Source: Candidatus Rokuibacteriota bacterium (GTDB taxonomy: Bacteria > Methylomirabilota > Methylomirabilia > Rokubacteriales > CSP1-6). From it: a DNA stretch of 42,256 nt. The stretch covers positions 1 to 42,256 of the forward strand of contig QHSQ01000020.1 of assembly GCA_003221615.1 (NCBI GenBank), in the 5' to 3' direction. The notes under the pieces were generated by a model, which was not told the origin of the DNA, did not search any database, and was given only the letters and a program-made list of their open reading frames with translations. The translations under genes and the position numbers were made by a program. Below, piece by piece: positions 8,001 through 17,073 of the stretch. Numbering within the stretch: the first letter of the stretch is position 1; each line of letters starts with the position of its first letter.

Positions 8001-9542
8001 CTAGTTGTCGCGGATCACGTCGTTGAAGATCGTCCAGAGTGGATTGCTCAGCGGCACGAAATCCTGCTTGCCGTACCACCAGAAATGGCCACCGATGTAC
8101 TGCGGCAGCGCGAGGCGCACGGAATAGTAGCGCTGAATGTACGACGCTTTCCGTGAGGCGTACACGGTGCCGTTCTCGCCGAAGCCGATCTTCGAGTTGG
8201 GAAACATCGAGGCGAGTTTCTGGAAGACGCGCAGCCAATCCGGCTGAAGTCCGTTGCAGTCGTCCTCGTAGTAGCTGATCAGGACGTAGTCGAGGCCCTG
8301 CTTCATGTCGTCGGGGACATGGGCCTGGGTCCAGGTGAACATCTCGTTGGCGGGGTTCGACCAGCAGTCCTCGTTGTAGTACAACGTCAGGGCCGCGCGC
8401 GCACCTCGCTGCTTGACTCGATCATAGGCGCCCTGCATCTTGGCCACGACGCTCGGGGTGTCGCCCAGCCACTCACCATTGATCTCGTTGCCGACTTCCC
8501 AGATATCGACGACGGGTCCGAGGGCGTCGAGGTAGTCCGAGGTGCGCTGCAGGTAGTCGGCCACCGTATAGCGCTTGACGTACGCGGAATCGAGGATCTC
8601 GCCCATCACATAACTGACCCTGGAGATCTGGCTGACCGGGTCGACATAGTCGCTTGGCGGGACGAACTCGTCGAAAACGACGCGCGTGGTAGCCGTGTGC
8701 GAGAGGTTGCTGAGAGACGCGACGATGGCCGGTAAGTGATCGACGGCGTCCAGTGTGATCCCGTAGAGGGGATCGGGAATGGGCCGCGACGGGAGACCGG
8801 TCGACCCGGGCGCGGTCACGTTGAAGGCGGTACTCGTCGCCGAGGCGAGGTTCGGCGACAGCGCCCTCAGGGTGTAGCCGAGGCCGGTGGCGTTGACTCG
8901 GAGGTCGCTGAAGGTTGCCACGCCATCGATCGCGGCGCGGGTGGTCAAGCCCGATAGAGTTCCGCTGCTGGGATTCGATGCGATGGAGATGACGATGCTG
9001 GCGGCTCCTGAAGAAACAGTGTTGCCGTAGCGGTCGGAAAGCGCGACCTGGACCGGGGGGGCGATGAGAGCGCCGAGCAGCACGTTACGGGGCTGGCTCC
9101 TGAACATCACTTGGGTGGCGGCGGCGGGGGTAATCACCTCGGTCTGAGAGGCTGAGGCGAGCCCGGCGGCTGAGGCGGTAATCGTCGGCATGCCGACCAC
9201 GGTGCTTTTGAAATAGAACGCTTTGGTGGCCGAGGCCGCGGCGATCTTGACGGCATAGATCCGCGTCGAACAGGTCGAATTCGAGTAGAACTTCAGGTTG
9301 CTGCTGCCGGCGAGGCTGACGACCGTAACGGACGACACCGGAGCCGGCGAGGAGGCACTGTCCTGAGCCTGGACCCGGGTGGTCCCGGAGCAGGCCCCGG
9401 CCGTCACCGTCTGGGGCGACGTGATGATTCGCAGTGCGACCGGCGTCATCGCGAAGGCCGAGCTTGCCATGACGGCTCCCGCTGTCGCGAGGATGAAAAC
9501 GGATGCCGCGATCCGCATGCGCACGGCCGAATGAGTCAGCAT
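8001..9542 (-). CDS. Secreted glycosidase-like protein (Ig-like domains + TIM barrel)
   Basis: 513 residues from the ATG at 9542. In-frame alternatives are a TTG at 9560 and an ATG at 9518; none has a clear ribosome site, but all keep the signal peptide (hydrophobic RIAASVFILATAGAVMASS). Numbering from the TTG, residues of about 40-250 are two Thr/Ser/Ala-rich beta-sandwich (Ig-like) modules, with Cys57 and Cys97 possibly paired. From about 265 on comes a clan-A glycosidase-type barrel: EVGNEIN holds the likely acid/base Glu359 and GFGENG the likely nucleophile Glu462, with aromatic GGHFWWYGK near the end. The substrate is unknown. Same strand and proximity to the polysaccharide operon suggest a role in trimming or remodelling exported glycan, but 936 bases separate it from the LuxR-type gene. 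Confidence 0.75.
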   Translation of the reverse strand: MLTHSAVRMRIAASVFILATAGAVMASSAFAMTPVALRIITSPQTVTAGACSGTTRVQAQDSASSPAPVSSVTVVSLAGSSNLKFYSNSTCSTRIYAVKIAAASATKAFYFKSTVVGMPTITASAAGLASASQTEVITPAAATQVMFRSQPRNVLLGALIAPPVQVALSDRYGNTVSSGAASIVISIASNPSSGTLSGLTTRAAIDGVATFSDLRVNATGLGYTLRALSPNLASATSTAFNVTAPGSTGLPSRPIPDPLYGITLDAVDHLPAIVASLSNLSHTATTRVVFDEFVPPSDYVDPVSQISRVSYVMGEILDSAYVKRYTVADYLQRTSDYLDALGPVVDIWEVGNEINGEWLGDTPSVVAKMQGAYDRVKQRGARAALTLYYNEDCWSNPANEMFTWTQAHVPDDMKQGLDYVLISYYEDDCNGLQPDWLRVFQKLASMFPNSKIGFGENGTVYASRKASYIQRYYSVRLALPQYIGGHFWWYGKQDFVPLSNPLWTIFNDVIRDN

Positions 9543-9697
9543 AGCAACCGCGGCGCGCAAGATGTGTACCGAGCGGCGCCTCGAGCGAACGCATCAATTC
9601 TTCAGCGCGGCGCGCCGTCTTGGCCGGCACTGTCAGAGCCGCGCTGTCTCGGGCGTGACAGCCCGACACGTTGGAAAGGCCGGTCGACAAGCAGACG

Positions 9698-10138
9698 CTA
9701 GAGAGGACGACCGCCGAGCATCTTGCGGAGGAAGATCCGGATGTCGGCGCCGGGCCAGCCTGGAAGCTCGCCGATCACGTCGTAGCCGTTGCGCCGGTAG
9801 AACGCCGGTGCCTGATAGCTGTGGGTGTCCAGATGCATCTGGTGGCAGCCGCGGCGCACCGCCTCCGCTTCGGCCGCGGCCAGCAGCCGCGCGCCCAGAC
9901 CGCGGCGGCGAAGCTTCTCGTGGACCCAGATCGCCTGCACGAACCCGGTCCCGCCCCACGTCCACCCGTGCAGGCCGGCCACAATGGTGCCCTCAGCGTC
10001 GCTCGCGAAGATCGCGAGCGAGCGCCCGTCGTCGACGCCGCTCGCGGCGGCGTTGAACTCGTAGAGCCGCTCGTCGAGGAGCGCGAGGTCCTCCCGGCGC
10101 GGATCGTTCTCGATCCGGATGTCTTCGGGCGGCGCCAT
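9698..10138 (-). CDS. GNAT-family N-acetyltransferase
   Basis: 146 residues. The acetyl-CoA-binding signature RRRGLGARLLAAAEAEA (about residues 80-96) is clear, preceded by the GFVQAIWVHEKL strand and followed by MHLDTHSYQAPAFYRRNGY, a typical GNAT end. The start ATG at 10138 is 8 bases after the stop of the aldehyde ferredoxin oxidoreductase gene; the ribosome site is weak, so it may depend on coupling. The frame stays open far upstream, but that part overlaps the previous gene. The acceptor substrate cannot be told. Nothing ties it in function to the oxidoreductase except position. Confidence 0.88.
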   Translation of the reverse strand: MAPPEDIRIENDPRREDLALLDERLYEFNAAASGVDDGRSLAIFASDAEGTIVAGLHGWTWGGTGFVQAIWVHEKLRRRGLGARLLAAAEAEAVRRGCHQMHLDTHSYQAPAFYRRNGYDVIGELPGWPGADIRIFLRKMLGGRPL

Positions 10139-10146
10139 CGACGCCG

Positions 10147-11964
10147 TTAGCCGGCGTGGACGGCGTCGGCCTCGAGGTCGAGCACGCGGATGGTCTCCCG
10201 CGTCGGCACGCCCGTCGCCGGGTCCCAGCCCTGCTCGACGTAGTAGTCGGTGACGATCTTGTCCTGCTGCTCGCGGGTGAGGCCCGCGTGCTTGGGCAGC
10301 GGGTCGCTGAAGCGAGCCGGCAGCCGGTCGTCGGCCCGGCTCATGCCCTCGCGCAGGTTGAAGAGCCGGGCGAGCGTCAGGCCGCGATGCGCCGCGGTCA
10401 CCATCTCCTCGGGCGTGATGTCCCAGCCGGTGACCGTCTTGATGATCTGCAGCGACTGATCGTCCTCGTAGGCGAGGAAGTGGCAGAGCCCGATCTGGTT
10501 GCGCAGGCCGTTGCGGTTGCTGGTCTGGCGCATGTGATCGCCGCCGGTCGGCGCGAGCAGGTACGAGGCGCGCATGGCCGGCATGTGACGCGGGTCGTGC
10601 ATCGCCATCTCCATGCCCTTCACGGTCGTCAGGAATGCCTCGGAGCCGCGGCCGAGCCGTCGCGCCGCCCGCTGGGAGCCTTCGGCGAGCAGATCGCCGA
10701 TGCCCTGGCGGTACGCGATCATCTCGACCACCTTGATGACGCCATCGGCGTCGTGGAAGCGAAGCGGGACGCCGCCCGTGTCCTCGAGCGTGAGGATGCC
10801 CTTCTCGAAGCACTCCATCGCCCATGCGAGAGTCGCGCCGAGCGACACCGTGTCCATCGCGAGGTAGTTGCACATCTCGTTGGACTTGCAGATGGCGATG
10901 AGGTCGTCCAGGCCGAGGTTGACGCCGAGCGAGGCGAGCGATTCGTACTCCGGCCCGCCGTAGCGCGGGTCGACGCGGTAGCGGCCGAGCGGATCGACGG
11001 CCACCTTCGCCCGTCCCTTGTAGATGGTTTCCATGGCCTCGCGCGCCGTTTCTTCCTTCTGCTCGATGTGGACGACCTTCTTGCACCGCACCGAGCACGC
11101 GTAGCAGGCGCCCATCTTGACGCGTACCTCGTCGCGCACCGCGATCGCGTCGACCTTCGCAATGGTGTCGGCGGCGCCGAGACGATAGTTGAGGACGGGC
11201 ATCCCGCCCTCGAGGCTCTTACCCTGCATCGCCGCTCCGGTCCCGAACTCGTGAAACGCCCGGTGCTTCTCGTCCATCGTGCCGGAGACCCACTTGGCCA
11301 TCGCCAGGAGGCCCGGCTGATCGGCGATCTTCACCGGAACCTTGCCGCGGACCGCGATGGCCTTGAGCCGCTTCGAGCCCATCACGGCGCCCATGCCCGT
11401 TCGGCCCGCGACCTCGTTCAGCTCGTTGGCGATGCAGGCGAAGCGCACGAGGTTTTCACCCGCCGGCCCGATCTGAGCGACGCGGATGCGCGGGTCACCC
11501 AGCTCGGCGAGGATCGCGTCCTCGACCTCGCCGGTGATCTTGCCCCAGAGGTGCGTGGCGTCGCGGAACTCGACGGCTCCGTCGTTGATCCAGAGATAGA
11601 CCGGGGTGGGGGAGACCCCGTGAAAGACGATCGCGTCCCAGCCGGCGCGCTTGAGCTCGGCGCCCCAGTAGCCTCCGGACTCCGACTCGCCGAAGCCCCC
11701 GGTGAGCGGCGACTTGGCGCCGACGCTGTGACGCCCTGCGCCGGGGACCGGCGCGCCTGTGAGGATCCCGGGTGCGATGACGAGGATGTTGTCGGGCCCC
11801 AGCGGGTCCGCGCCCTTCGGCACGTGCTTCAAGAGGTAATGAGCGATGAGCCCGCGCCCGCCGGCGTAACGCCGGAAGAAGGGGTCGCCCGGCTCCTCGA
11901 TCCGCGTCGTGCGGTCGGAGAGGTTGACGTGCAGGATCTTGTTCCAGTAGCCGTAGCGTTCCAT
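10147..11964 (-). CDS. Aldehyde ferredoxin oxidoreductase family protein
   Basis: 605 residues, normal length. These enzymes hold a tungsten- or molybdenum-bispterin cofactor and one [4Fe-4S] cluster and oxidise aldehydes with ferredoxin or a similar carrier. The cluster ligands are visible: C-x2-C-x3-C at Cys287, Cys290 and Cys294, plus Cys494 in GLCHFL, almost the same positions as in the Pyrococcus enzyme. The N-terminus (WNKILHVNLSD, then YAGGRGLIAHYLL) and GPAGENLVRFACIANE are family hallmarks. The start ATG at 11964 follows a very strong AAGGGGGAG site and shares one base with the stop of the MoaD-like gene (TGATG). The MoaD-like neighbour fits pterin dithiolene synthesis. Tungsten versus molybdenum and the aldehyde substrate are open. 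Confidence 0.92.
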   Translation of the reverse strand: MERYGYWNKILHVNLSDRTTRIEEPGDPFFRRYAGGRGLIAHYLLKHVPKGADPLGPDNILVIAPGILTGAPVPGAGRHSVGAKSPLTGGFGESESGGYWGAELKRAGWDAIVFHGVSPTPVYLWINDGAVEFRDATHLWGKITGEVEDAILAELGDPRIRVAQIGPAGENLVRFACIANELNEVAGRTGMGAVMGSKRLKAIAVRGKVPVKIADQPGLLAMAKWVSGTMDEKHRAFHEFGTGAAMQGKSLEGGMPVLNYRLGAADTIAKVDAIAVRDEVRVKMGACYACSVRCKKVVHIEQKEETAREAMETIYKGRAKVAVDPLGRYRVDPRYGGPEYESLASLGVNLGLDDLIAICKSNEMCNYLAMDTVSLGATLAWAMECFEKGILTLEDTGGVPLRFHDADGVIKVVEMIAYRQGIGDLLAEGSQRAARRLGRGSEAFLTTVKGMEMAMHDPRHMPAMRASYLLAPTGGDHMRQTSNRNGLRNQIGLCHFLAYEDDQSLQIIKTVTGWDITPEEMVTAAHRGLTLARLFNLREGMSRADDRLPARFSDPLPKHAGLTREQQDKIVTDYYVEQGWDPATGVPTRETIRVLDLEADAVHAG

Positions 11965-12341
11965 CAGGCTCCCCCTTCTCTTGTCGTGGTCGCCTCGCCG
12001 TCGGCCGCGGCTCCCCCATCTCTTATCGTGGTCGCCTCGCCTACGGCTGCGCCGTCGGCTGCGGCTCCCCCTTCCATCGGGCTCAAGAGCATGACCTCGG
12101 CGCCCTCGCGCAGGGGGGCGTCCCGGTCGGCCTGCTCGCCGTCCAGCGCGATGGTCAACTCGGCGTCCGGCGCGACACCGATCACTGCCAGCAGATCGTC
12201 GACCGTGGCGTCCTTCGGCACCGTATAGCGCTGCGGCCCGTCGGCGCCGCGAGGCAGAAAGCGCCGGAGATCGGCGAAGAAGGTGACCATCACGGTGATG
12301 GTGGAAGGCTCCGTCCGCGTCGAGTCCCGAGGCCCGGTCAT
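11964..12341 (-). CDS. MoaD/ThiS-like sulfur-carrier protein with repeat-built tail
   Basis: 125 residues if started at the ATG at 12341; an ATG at 12290 (MVTFFADLRRF) is the other choice. Neither has a strong ribosome site. The beta-grasp fold is visible: VTFFADLRRFLPRG, DATVDDLLAVIG, LREGAEVMLLSP. In MoaD the chain ends in Gly-Gly, which is adenylated and thiocarboxylated. Here the expected end (MEGG) is followed by about 33 more residues made of two imperfect repeats, each returning to a Gly-Gly-Ala, and the protein ends EGGA. Function as a sulfur carrier would need tail removal or use of another end. Its stop shares one base with the start of the oxidoreductase gene, which fits supply of pterin cofactor sulfur to it. 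Confidence 0.8.
   Translation of the reverse strand: MTGPRDSTRTEPSTITVMVTFFADLRRFLPRGADGPQRYTVPKDATVDDLLAVIGVAPDAELTIALDGEQADRDAPLREGAEVMLLSPMEGGAAADGAAVGEATTIRDGGAAADGEATTTREGGA
11970..12065. repeat. In-frame tandem repeat in the MoaD-like gene (42- and 54-base units)
   Basis: Unit 11970-12011 and unit 12012-12065 both begin TCCCCC(T/A)TCTCTT on the plus strand and share TCGTGGTCGCCTCGCC and CGGC(C/T)GCGGC. The longer unit has 12 extra bases that are themselves a partial copy of CGGCTGCG. A third start of the unit (TCCCCCTTC) follows at 12066. Both lengths are multiples of three, so the reading frame is kept, and every unit copies the purine-rich ribosome site used by the next gene. Confidence 0.85.
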
Positions 12342-12353
12342 GACAATCTTGCT

Positions 12354-12365
12354 GGAGTATACTGC
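12354..12365 (+). promoter_or_regulatory. GGAGTATACTGC motif, candidate -10 region
   Basis: Lies in the 68-base divergent gap between the MoaD-like and flavin oxidoreductase genes. The core AGTATACT (12356-12363) is a perfect palindrome, so TATACT reads on both strands. It is 45 bases from the ATG at 12410. No good -35 box is seen at 16-18 bases. Close copies occur at 19306-19317, 35681-35692 and 36662-36673. Confidence 0.3.
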
Positions 12366-12409
12366 GCGGCGTCAACTATGACGGATCGAAGTGCGAGAGG
12401 AGATCTGAG

Positions 12410-13186
12410 ATGGGACTCGGTTTTGCCGTGTTCGCCGGCACCTCGCCCGAGGTCATTCGCGCGTGCGCGCGAGAGGCCGAGCGCCTCGGTTACAGCTCCT
12501 TCTGGGTGAATCATCCCGGCTCGACTGACGGGCTTGCCGCGCTCGCTCACGCGGCGCGCGAAACCCAGCGCATCGAGCTCGGGATCGGCGTCATCCCGCT
12601 GCACACGCGGGGACCGGAGAGCATCACCCAGGGCGTGAAGACCACGGGGCTCCCGCTCGATCGTCTGCTCCTCGGCGTCGGCAGCCCGAACCCGGAGGCG
12701 CTCAAGCGCGTGCGCACCGGCGTCGGTGAGCTGCGGCGCCAGCTCTCGACGCGGCTCATCGTGGCGGCGCTCGGTCCGCAGATGTGTCGCCTCGCCGGCG
12801 AGGTCGCCGACGGCGTGCTCTTCAACTGGCTGACGCCGGAGTACGCGCGAGAGTCGGCCGGGCGCGTGCGCGAGGGCGCGGCCGCCGCGAAGCGGCCGGT
12901 GCCGAGACTCTGCGCCTACGTGCGCGTGGCGCTCGGGCCCGGGGCGAGTGATCGGCTCCAGGAAGAGGGGAACCGTTACGCCGGAGTCCCGGCCTACGGC
13001 GCCAATTTCGCTCGCATGGGGCTGAAGCCCGTGGAGACCGCGATCGCCGCCAACAGCCCGGAGGCGATCACGCGAGGGCTCGCCAGGTGGCAGGGCGCGG
13101 TCGACGAGGTCGTCCTGCGCGCGATCACGGCGAAGGACACGGTCGAAGATCACCTGGCGCTCGTTCGCGCCGCTGCGCCCGCGTAG
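12410..13186 (+). CDS. LLM-class (luciferase-like) flavin oxidoreductase, short form
   Basis: 258 residues, shorter than the usual 320-350 of the bacterial luciferase-like family but with a complete-looking barrel. Visible parts are the first strand (GLGFAVFAG), the AREAERLGYSSFWVNHPG strand-helix, the RIELGIGVIPLHTR segment, RLLLGVGSPNP and the ADGVLFNWLTPEYA flavin-side loop. Such enzymes use FMN or F420 to act on small organic substrates; which one is unknown. The start ATG has a strong GAGAGGAG site 7 bases before it. It is a single gene, divergent from the MoaD-like operon and convergent with the enolase-superfamily gene, so context gives no substrate. Confidence 0.85.
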   Translation: MGLGFAVFAGTSPEVIRACAREAERLGYSSFWVNHPGSTDGLAALAHAARETQRIELGIGVIPLHTRGPESITQGVKTTGLPLDRLLLGVGSPNPEALKRVRTGVGELRRQLSTRLIVAALGPQMCRLAGEVADGVLFNWLTPEYARESAGRVREGAAAAKRPVPRLCAYVRVALGPGASDRLQEEGNRYAGVPAYGANFARMGLKPVETAIAANSPEAITRGLARWQGAVDEVVLRAITAKDTVEDHLALVRAAAPA

Positions 13187-13204
13187 CCCGGGCAGCGCCT
13201 TCTC

Positions 13205-14314
13205 CTAGCCCGCGCGGTAGCGGCGAACCAGGCCCTCGTCGAGGATCAGCCCGAACCCTGGGCCCTGCGCGACGTCCATCATCCCGTCCTTGATCGCCGG
13301 CCGATTCGTCCACATCGTCTGCCACACGGGATCGCGCTCGGGGTCGGCGAAGCACTCCGCGTAGGTGCCGTGCGGCACCGCGGCCAGAAGGTGCTGCGAG
13401 ATCTGCGACTCCTCGTGATGCGCCATCTGTAAGCCGGCCACGCCGCAGAGCGCCGCGGCGCGACGCCACTCGGTGACGCCGCCGCACTCGGAGGCGTCGA
13501 CGTTGACGAGATCGACCGCGCGCGCGTCGACCAGGCGGCGCACGCCGTGGCTCGTGATCTCTGACTGGCCGGCGGTGACGGGAATCCGCGTCGCCTGCCG
13601 CACGCGGGCCATCAAGGCCGCGTCGTCGTACCAGTGGCATGGCTCCTCGAACCACCGGACGTCGAGCGGCTCGATGAGCCGCGCGAAGCGTATCGCGTCG
13701 TCGGCCGACCAGCCGCGATTGGCGTCGACGGCCAGGATGAAGCCGGCGCCCGCGGCCTTGCGGGCGGCTTCGACTCGCCCGGCGTCCTCCTCGGGGGTGA
13801 GCCCGCCGACCTTGAACTTGCAGCCGGCCATGCCGGCGCGGCGGTACGCTTCCATCTCACGGCCGATGTCGGCGAGCGTCTTGCCTTCCATGTAGTAACC
13901 GCCGATCGAGATGATGGGCAGCCGCGACCGGTAGCCACCCAGCAGCGCGCACACGCTTTTGCCCAGCGCCTTGCCGACGAGATCCCAGAGCGCACAGTCG
14001 ACGCAGGCGATCGCCTCGAGCAGGACCTTCCGGTCGCGACTCGTGTGACTGACCGCGAATAGCCTCTCCCAGACGCGCTCGCCCTCGAAGATGCTCATGC
14101 CGCGGGCGAGGGGAGCGAGAGTCTCGTGGATCAGCCGCACGATCTCGCGGCCGTGCTCGCGGTTGTCGCCGTTGTAGACCTCGCTGACGAGGCCGTCCTC
14201 GGTCCGCATGCGGGTGATGACGGTGCAGCGCGTGAGCACGGAGTACGTGCTCCCACCGAAGTTCTTCTTGAGCGGGATCTCGATCGGGACGGCTTCGATG
14301 CTGTGGATGCGCAT
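13205..14314 (-). CDS. Enolase-superfamily enzyme (mandelate racemase/muconate lactonizing type)
   Basis: 369 residues, normal length. The acid-sugar-dehydratase/racemase active site is complete: KxK at Lys166 and Lys168 (GCKFKVGG), metal ligands Asp197 (VDANRGW), Glu223 (WFEEP) and probably Glu252 (AGQSEIT), and the Asp273 / His299-300 dyad (NVDAS; QMAHHEE). This is the mandelate-racemase subgroup, which abstracts a proton next to a carboxylate; substrates are often sugar acids or 2-hydroxyacids. The start ATG has GGAGGGAG in front. It is divergent from a methyltransferase/D-2-hydroxyacid dehydrogenase operon, and a second dehydrogenase for hydroxyacids is close by, so hydroxyacid catabolism is plausible. 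The exact substrate cannot be read. Confidence 0.92.
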   Translation of the reverse strand: MRIHSIEAVPIEIPLKKNFGGSTYSVLTRCTVITRMRTEDGLVSEVYNGDNREHGREIVRLIHETLAPLARGMSIFEGERVWERLFAVSHTSRDRKVLLEAIACVDCALWDLVGKALGKSVCALLGGYRSRLPIISIGGYYMEGKTLADIGREMEAYRRAGMAGCKFKVGGLTPEEDAGRVEAARKAAGAGFILAVDANRGWSADDAIRFARLIEPLDVRWFEEPCHWYDDAALMARVRQATRIPVTAGQSEITSHGVRRLVDARAVDLVNVDASECGGVTEWRRAAALCGVAGLQMAHHEESQISQHLLAAVPHGTYAECFADPERDPVWQTMWTNRPAIKDGMMDVAQGPGFGLILDEGLVRRYRAG

Positions 14315-14434
14315 GGGTGCGGGCTCCCTCCGCTGTCAGGATCGCCGCTACTGTCCCACCGGCCTACGGCGAAGGCAATCTCACTCGGGCACGACCGTGC
14401 TAGGCTCTCGGCTCGTCGCCTGGAGGAGCACCGA

Positions 14435-15040
14435 ATGGAGCCGCTGGACGCGCTGCTGGTCGAGCTCGAAGAGTTCGGACGAGCCAACGACGGCTCCATA
14501 TCCGAGCGGCCGCGCCGGATGCTGAACATCACGCGCGACACGGGCGAGTTCCTGGCCGTTCTGGTTCGAGCGACCCTGGCGCGGCGGGTGCTCGAGATCG
14601 GAACGTCGAATGGCTACTCGACCCTGTGGCTCGCCGGCGCCGCCCGCGCGATCGGCGGCACGGTGACCACGGTGGAGCTCTCGGACTACAAGATCGCGCT
14701 CGCCACGGCCAATTTCGCGCGATCGGGTGTCGCGCGCTACATTTCGCCCGTGCACGAACACGCGGGCCGCGTGCTCGCGCGCTCGGCGGACGGCGCGTTC
14801 GACCTCGTCTTTCTCGACTCCGAGCGCCCGGAGTATCCGGGCTGGTGGCCGGACCTCAAGCGCGTGCTGCGGCCGGGCGGGCTGTTGGTCGTCGACAACG
14901 CGACCTCGCATCGCACCGAGATGGCGCCGTTCGTGGCGCTGGTCTCGGCCGACGCCTCGTTCGCCACGAGCCTTGTTCCCGTGGGTAATGGTGAGCTCCT
15001 CGCCGTGAAAGCCGATCCAGGATGGAGCGATCCGAGATGA
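14435..15040 (+). CDS. O-methyltransferase-like SAM-dependent methyltransferase
   Basis: 201 residues. The start ATG at 14435 follows GGAGGA by 7 bases; the frame is open further back, but that part overlaps the divergent gene. SAM-binding motif I is [16 protein letters not shown] (about residues 52-67), followed by the acidic VTTVELSD strand, [16 protein letters not shown] (motif with Asp) and [14 protein letters not shown]. The DNA(T) after motif IV matches metal-dependent O-methyltransferases of the catechol/caffeoyl-CoA type. The acceptor is unknown. Its stop overlaps the next start as ATGA, so it is translated together with the D-2-hydroxyacid dehydrogenase. Confidence 0.88.
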   Translation: MEPLDALLVELEEFGRANDGSISERPRRMLNITRDTGEFLAVLVRATLARRVLEIGTSNGYSTLWLAGAARAIGGTVTTVELSDYKIALATANFARSGVARYISPVHEHAGRVLARSADGAFDLVFLDSERPEYPGWWPDLKRVLRPGGLLVVDNATSHRTEMAPFVALVSADASFATSLVPVGNGELLAVKADPGWSDPR

Positions 15041-16014
15041 ACATCACGATCCTCGACGACTACCAGGACACGATCCGCACCTTGACGTGCTATCCGAAGA
15101 TCGCGGGCCACACGGTCACGATCTGGAACGATCACACCAAGGACGTCGACACCCTCGCCGGACGGCTCAAGGATACCGAGGCGCTCGCGCTGATCCGCGA
15201 GCGCACGCCGATCCGCGCACCGCTGCTCGAGCGCCTGGACAAGCTCCGGCTGATCAGCCAGGCCGGCGTTTTCCCGCATATCGACGTCGAGGCCTGTACG
15301 CGGCGCGGTGTCCTCGTGTGCTCGCACACCGGTCCGGGTCGCCCGTCGTACGCGACCGCCGAGCTGACGTGGGGGCTCGTCATCGCGGCCTTCCGCCGCA
15401 TCCCCCAGGAGATGAACGCGCTCAAGGCCGGCAAGTGGCAGGCCTACCCGATCGGGATCGGCCTACGCGGCAAGACACTCGGGATCTACGGCTACGGCAA
15501 GATCGGAGCGGTCGTGGCCGGCTACGGCAAGGCCTTCGGCATGAACGTGCTCGCGTGGGGTCGCGAGAGCTCGGTCACCCAGGCGCGCGCCGACGGCTTC
15601 ACCGTGGCGGCCGGCAAGGAGGCGCTCTTCGCCGAGTCTGACGTGGTGTCGCTGCACCTGCGGCTGATCGACGCCACCCGCGGCATCGTCTCGGCCGCCG
15701 ATCTCGCACGCATGAAGCCCACGGCGCTCATCGTCAACACCAGCCGCGCCGGGCTCGTCGCCCCCGGCGCGCTCGAGGCCGCGCTTCGTGCCGGGCGGCC
15801 GGGCATGGCCGCCGTCGACGTGTACGAGGACGAGCCGATCCTCGGCGGCCGGCATCCGCTCCTGTCGATGGACAACGTCATCTGCGCGCCGCACCTCGGC
15901 TACGTCGAGCGCGACGGCCTCGAGCACATGTTCGCCGGGATCTTCGAACAGATCCTGGCGTTCGCGAACGGCAAGCCGATCAATGTCCAGAACCCCGCGG
16001 CGCTAACCCGCTGA
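15037..16014 (+). CDS. D-2-hydroxyacid dehydrogenase (NAD-dependent)
   Basis: 325 residues from the ATG at 15037, which overlaps the previous stop by 4 bases. An in-frame start 15 bases earlier lies inside the methyltransferase gene. The Rossmann signature is GYGKIG (152-157). Catalytic residues of the family are present: Arg237 (NTSRAG), Glu266 (VYEDEP) and His286 (APHLGY). It reduces 2-keto acids or oxidises D-2-hydroxy acids with NAD(P). The C-terminal [17 protein letters not shown] is typical of the phosphoglycerate dehydrogenase-like branch, without any ACT domain. The substrate is not defined. Its end overlaps the convergent malate/lactate dehydrogenase gene by 12 bases. Confidence 0.93.
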   Translation: MNITILDDYQDTIRTLTCYPKIAGHTVTIWNDHTKDVDTLAGRLKDTEALALIRERTPIRAPLLERLDKLRLISQAGVFPHIDVEACTRRGVLVCSHTGPGRPSYATAELTWGLVIAAFRRIPQEMNALKAGKWQAYPIGIGLRGKTLGIYGYGKIGAVVAGYGKAFGMNVLAWGRESSVTQARADGFTVAAGKEALFAESDVVSLHLRLIDATRGIVSAADLARMKPTALIVNTSRAGLVAPGALEAALRAGRPGMAAVDVYEDEPILGGRHPLLSMDNVICAPHLGYVERDGLEHMFAGIFEQILAFANGKPINVQNPAALTR

Positions 16015-17073
16015 CGGAAAGCTCGTCACGCCGAAGCGGGTCGCCACGCCGCGGAGCTCGTCGACGATCGCGCGCGGCAACGGGATACCGTCGCGTGTGC
16101 GGTCCTCGAACGCTCGACTTCCGCGCTCGCCGGGCATGAGGACTTCGAGAACGCCGGGAGCGTGAGGCAGGGCCTTCAGCGCCGCGATCACGCGGTCGAC
16201 CTCGGAGCGAAACGCTTCGGGGTCACCGAAGCGTCGCAGGTCGATCGCGAGCACCAGGCCGTTCTGCCGGTGCCGCGTGCCGTCCCCGGCGACCTCGAGC
16301 GCGCCGGCGATGATCGGGTTCGAGACGACGAGGCTCGTGATGAGCTCGATCATGAGCGAGAGTCCCGATCCCTTCGGTCCGCCGAGCGGCAGGGGAATCA
16401 GCGCGGCCTGCGGATCGGTCGTTGGATTCCCGTCGCGGTCCAGCGCCCACCCCGCGGGAATCGGCCGGCCGGTCTTTCGGGCCTGGACCAGCTTGCCGCG
16501 GGCGACGACGCCGGTCGCCATGTCGAGCACGACGGGCCCGCGCGCGCCCCCGGGTACCGCGATCGAGATCGGGTTCGTCGAGACCCCGGCCGCGCGCGTA
16601 CCGTGGTAGGCCATGAACGGCGTCGACGCGGCCAGGGCGATCGCCGCCATCCCTTCCTGCGCCGCCATCAAGGTGTAGTAGCCGAGCGCCGCCGTGTGGG
16701 TCGTCGCCCGCACCAGCCCGAGGCCGACGCCCGCGTCGCGGGCCTTGCGCACCGCGGCATTCATCGCGGTCGTCATCGCGATCGGGCCCGCCGCGCGATC
16801 GGCGTCGACGAGCACCGAAGCCGAGGTCTCCGTGCGGATCTTGATCGATGGCGTCAGGTTCATGTCGCCGTCGTCGATGAGCCGCAGGTACATCGTGATC
16901 CGCGACACACCGTGCGAGTCCACGCCGCGCAGGTCGGCCCAGACCAGCACGTCGGCCACGATCGCCGCGTCCGCCGGCGGCATCCCGGCTCGCACAAACA
17001 CGTCCTGCGCAAATCGATGGAGCGCGTCGGCCGTGACGGTCGCGGCCGGCGCGGCGCGGGACGGCTCGCTCAT
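16003..17073 (-). CDS. Malate/L-lactate dehydrogenase family (Ldh2) oxidoreductase
   Basis: 356 residues, normal for this family, which is unrelated in fold to classical malate dehydrogenase. It uses NAD(P) on 2-hydroxy/2-keto acids or ureidoglycolate-like compounds. The family signature [10 protein letters not shown] (49-58) carries the catalytic His54; the NPISIAVP segment, [12 protein letters not shown] and [15 protein letters not shown] are further hallmarks. The start ATG overlaps the stop of the upstream hydrolase gene as ATGA. That makes it the last gene of a solute-binding protein / hydrolase / dehydrogenase operon, so it may oxidise whatever that transport protein brings in. Confidence 0.92.
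   Translation of the reverse strand: MSEPSRAAPAATVTADALHRFAQDVFVRAGMPPADAAIVADVLVWADLRGVDSHGVSRITMYLRLIDDGDMNLTPSIKIRTETSASVLVDADRAAGPIAMTTAMNAAVRKARDAGVGLGLVRATTHTAALGYYTLMAAQEGMAAIALAASTPFMAYHGTRAAGVSTNPISIAVPGGARGPVVLDMATGVVARGKLVQARKTGRPIPAGWALDRDGNPTTDPQAALIPLPLGGPKGSGLSLMIELITSLVVSNPIIAGALEVAGDGTRHRQNGLVLAIDLRRFGDPEAFRSEVDRVIAALKALPHAPGVLEVLMPGERGSRAFEDRTRDGIPLPRAIVDELRGVATRFGVTSFPSAG

Noticed and set aside
12342-12409. A full sigma-70 promoter around TATACT
   Set aside because: TTGACG on the minus strand is only 8 bases from the hexamer and no other -35 box fits, so only a -10-like motif is claimed.
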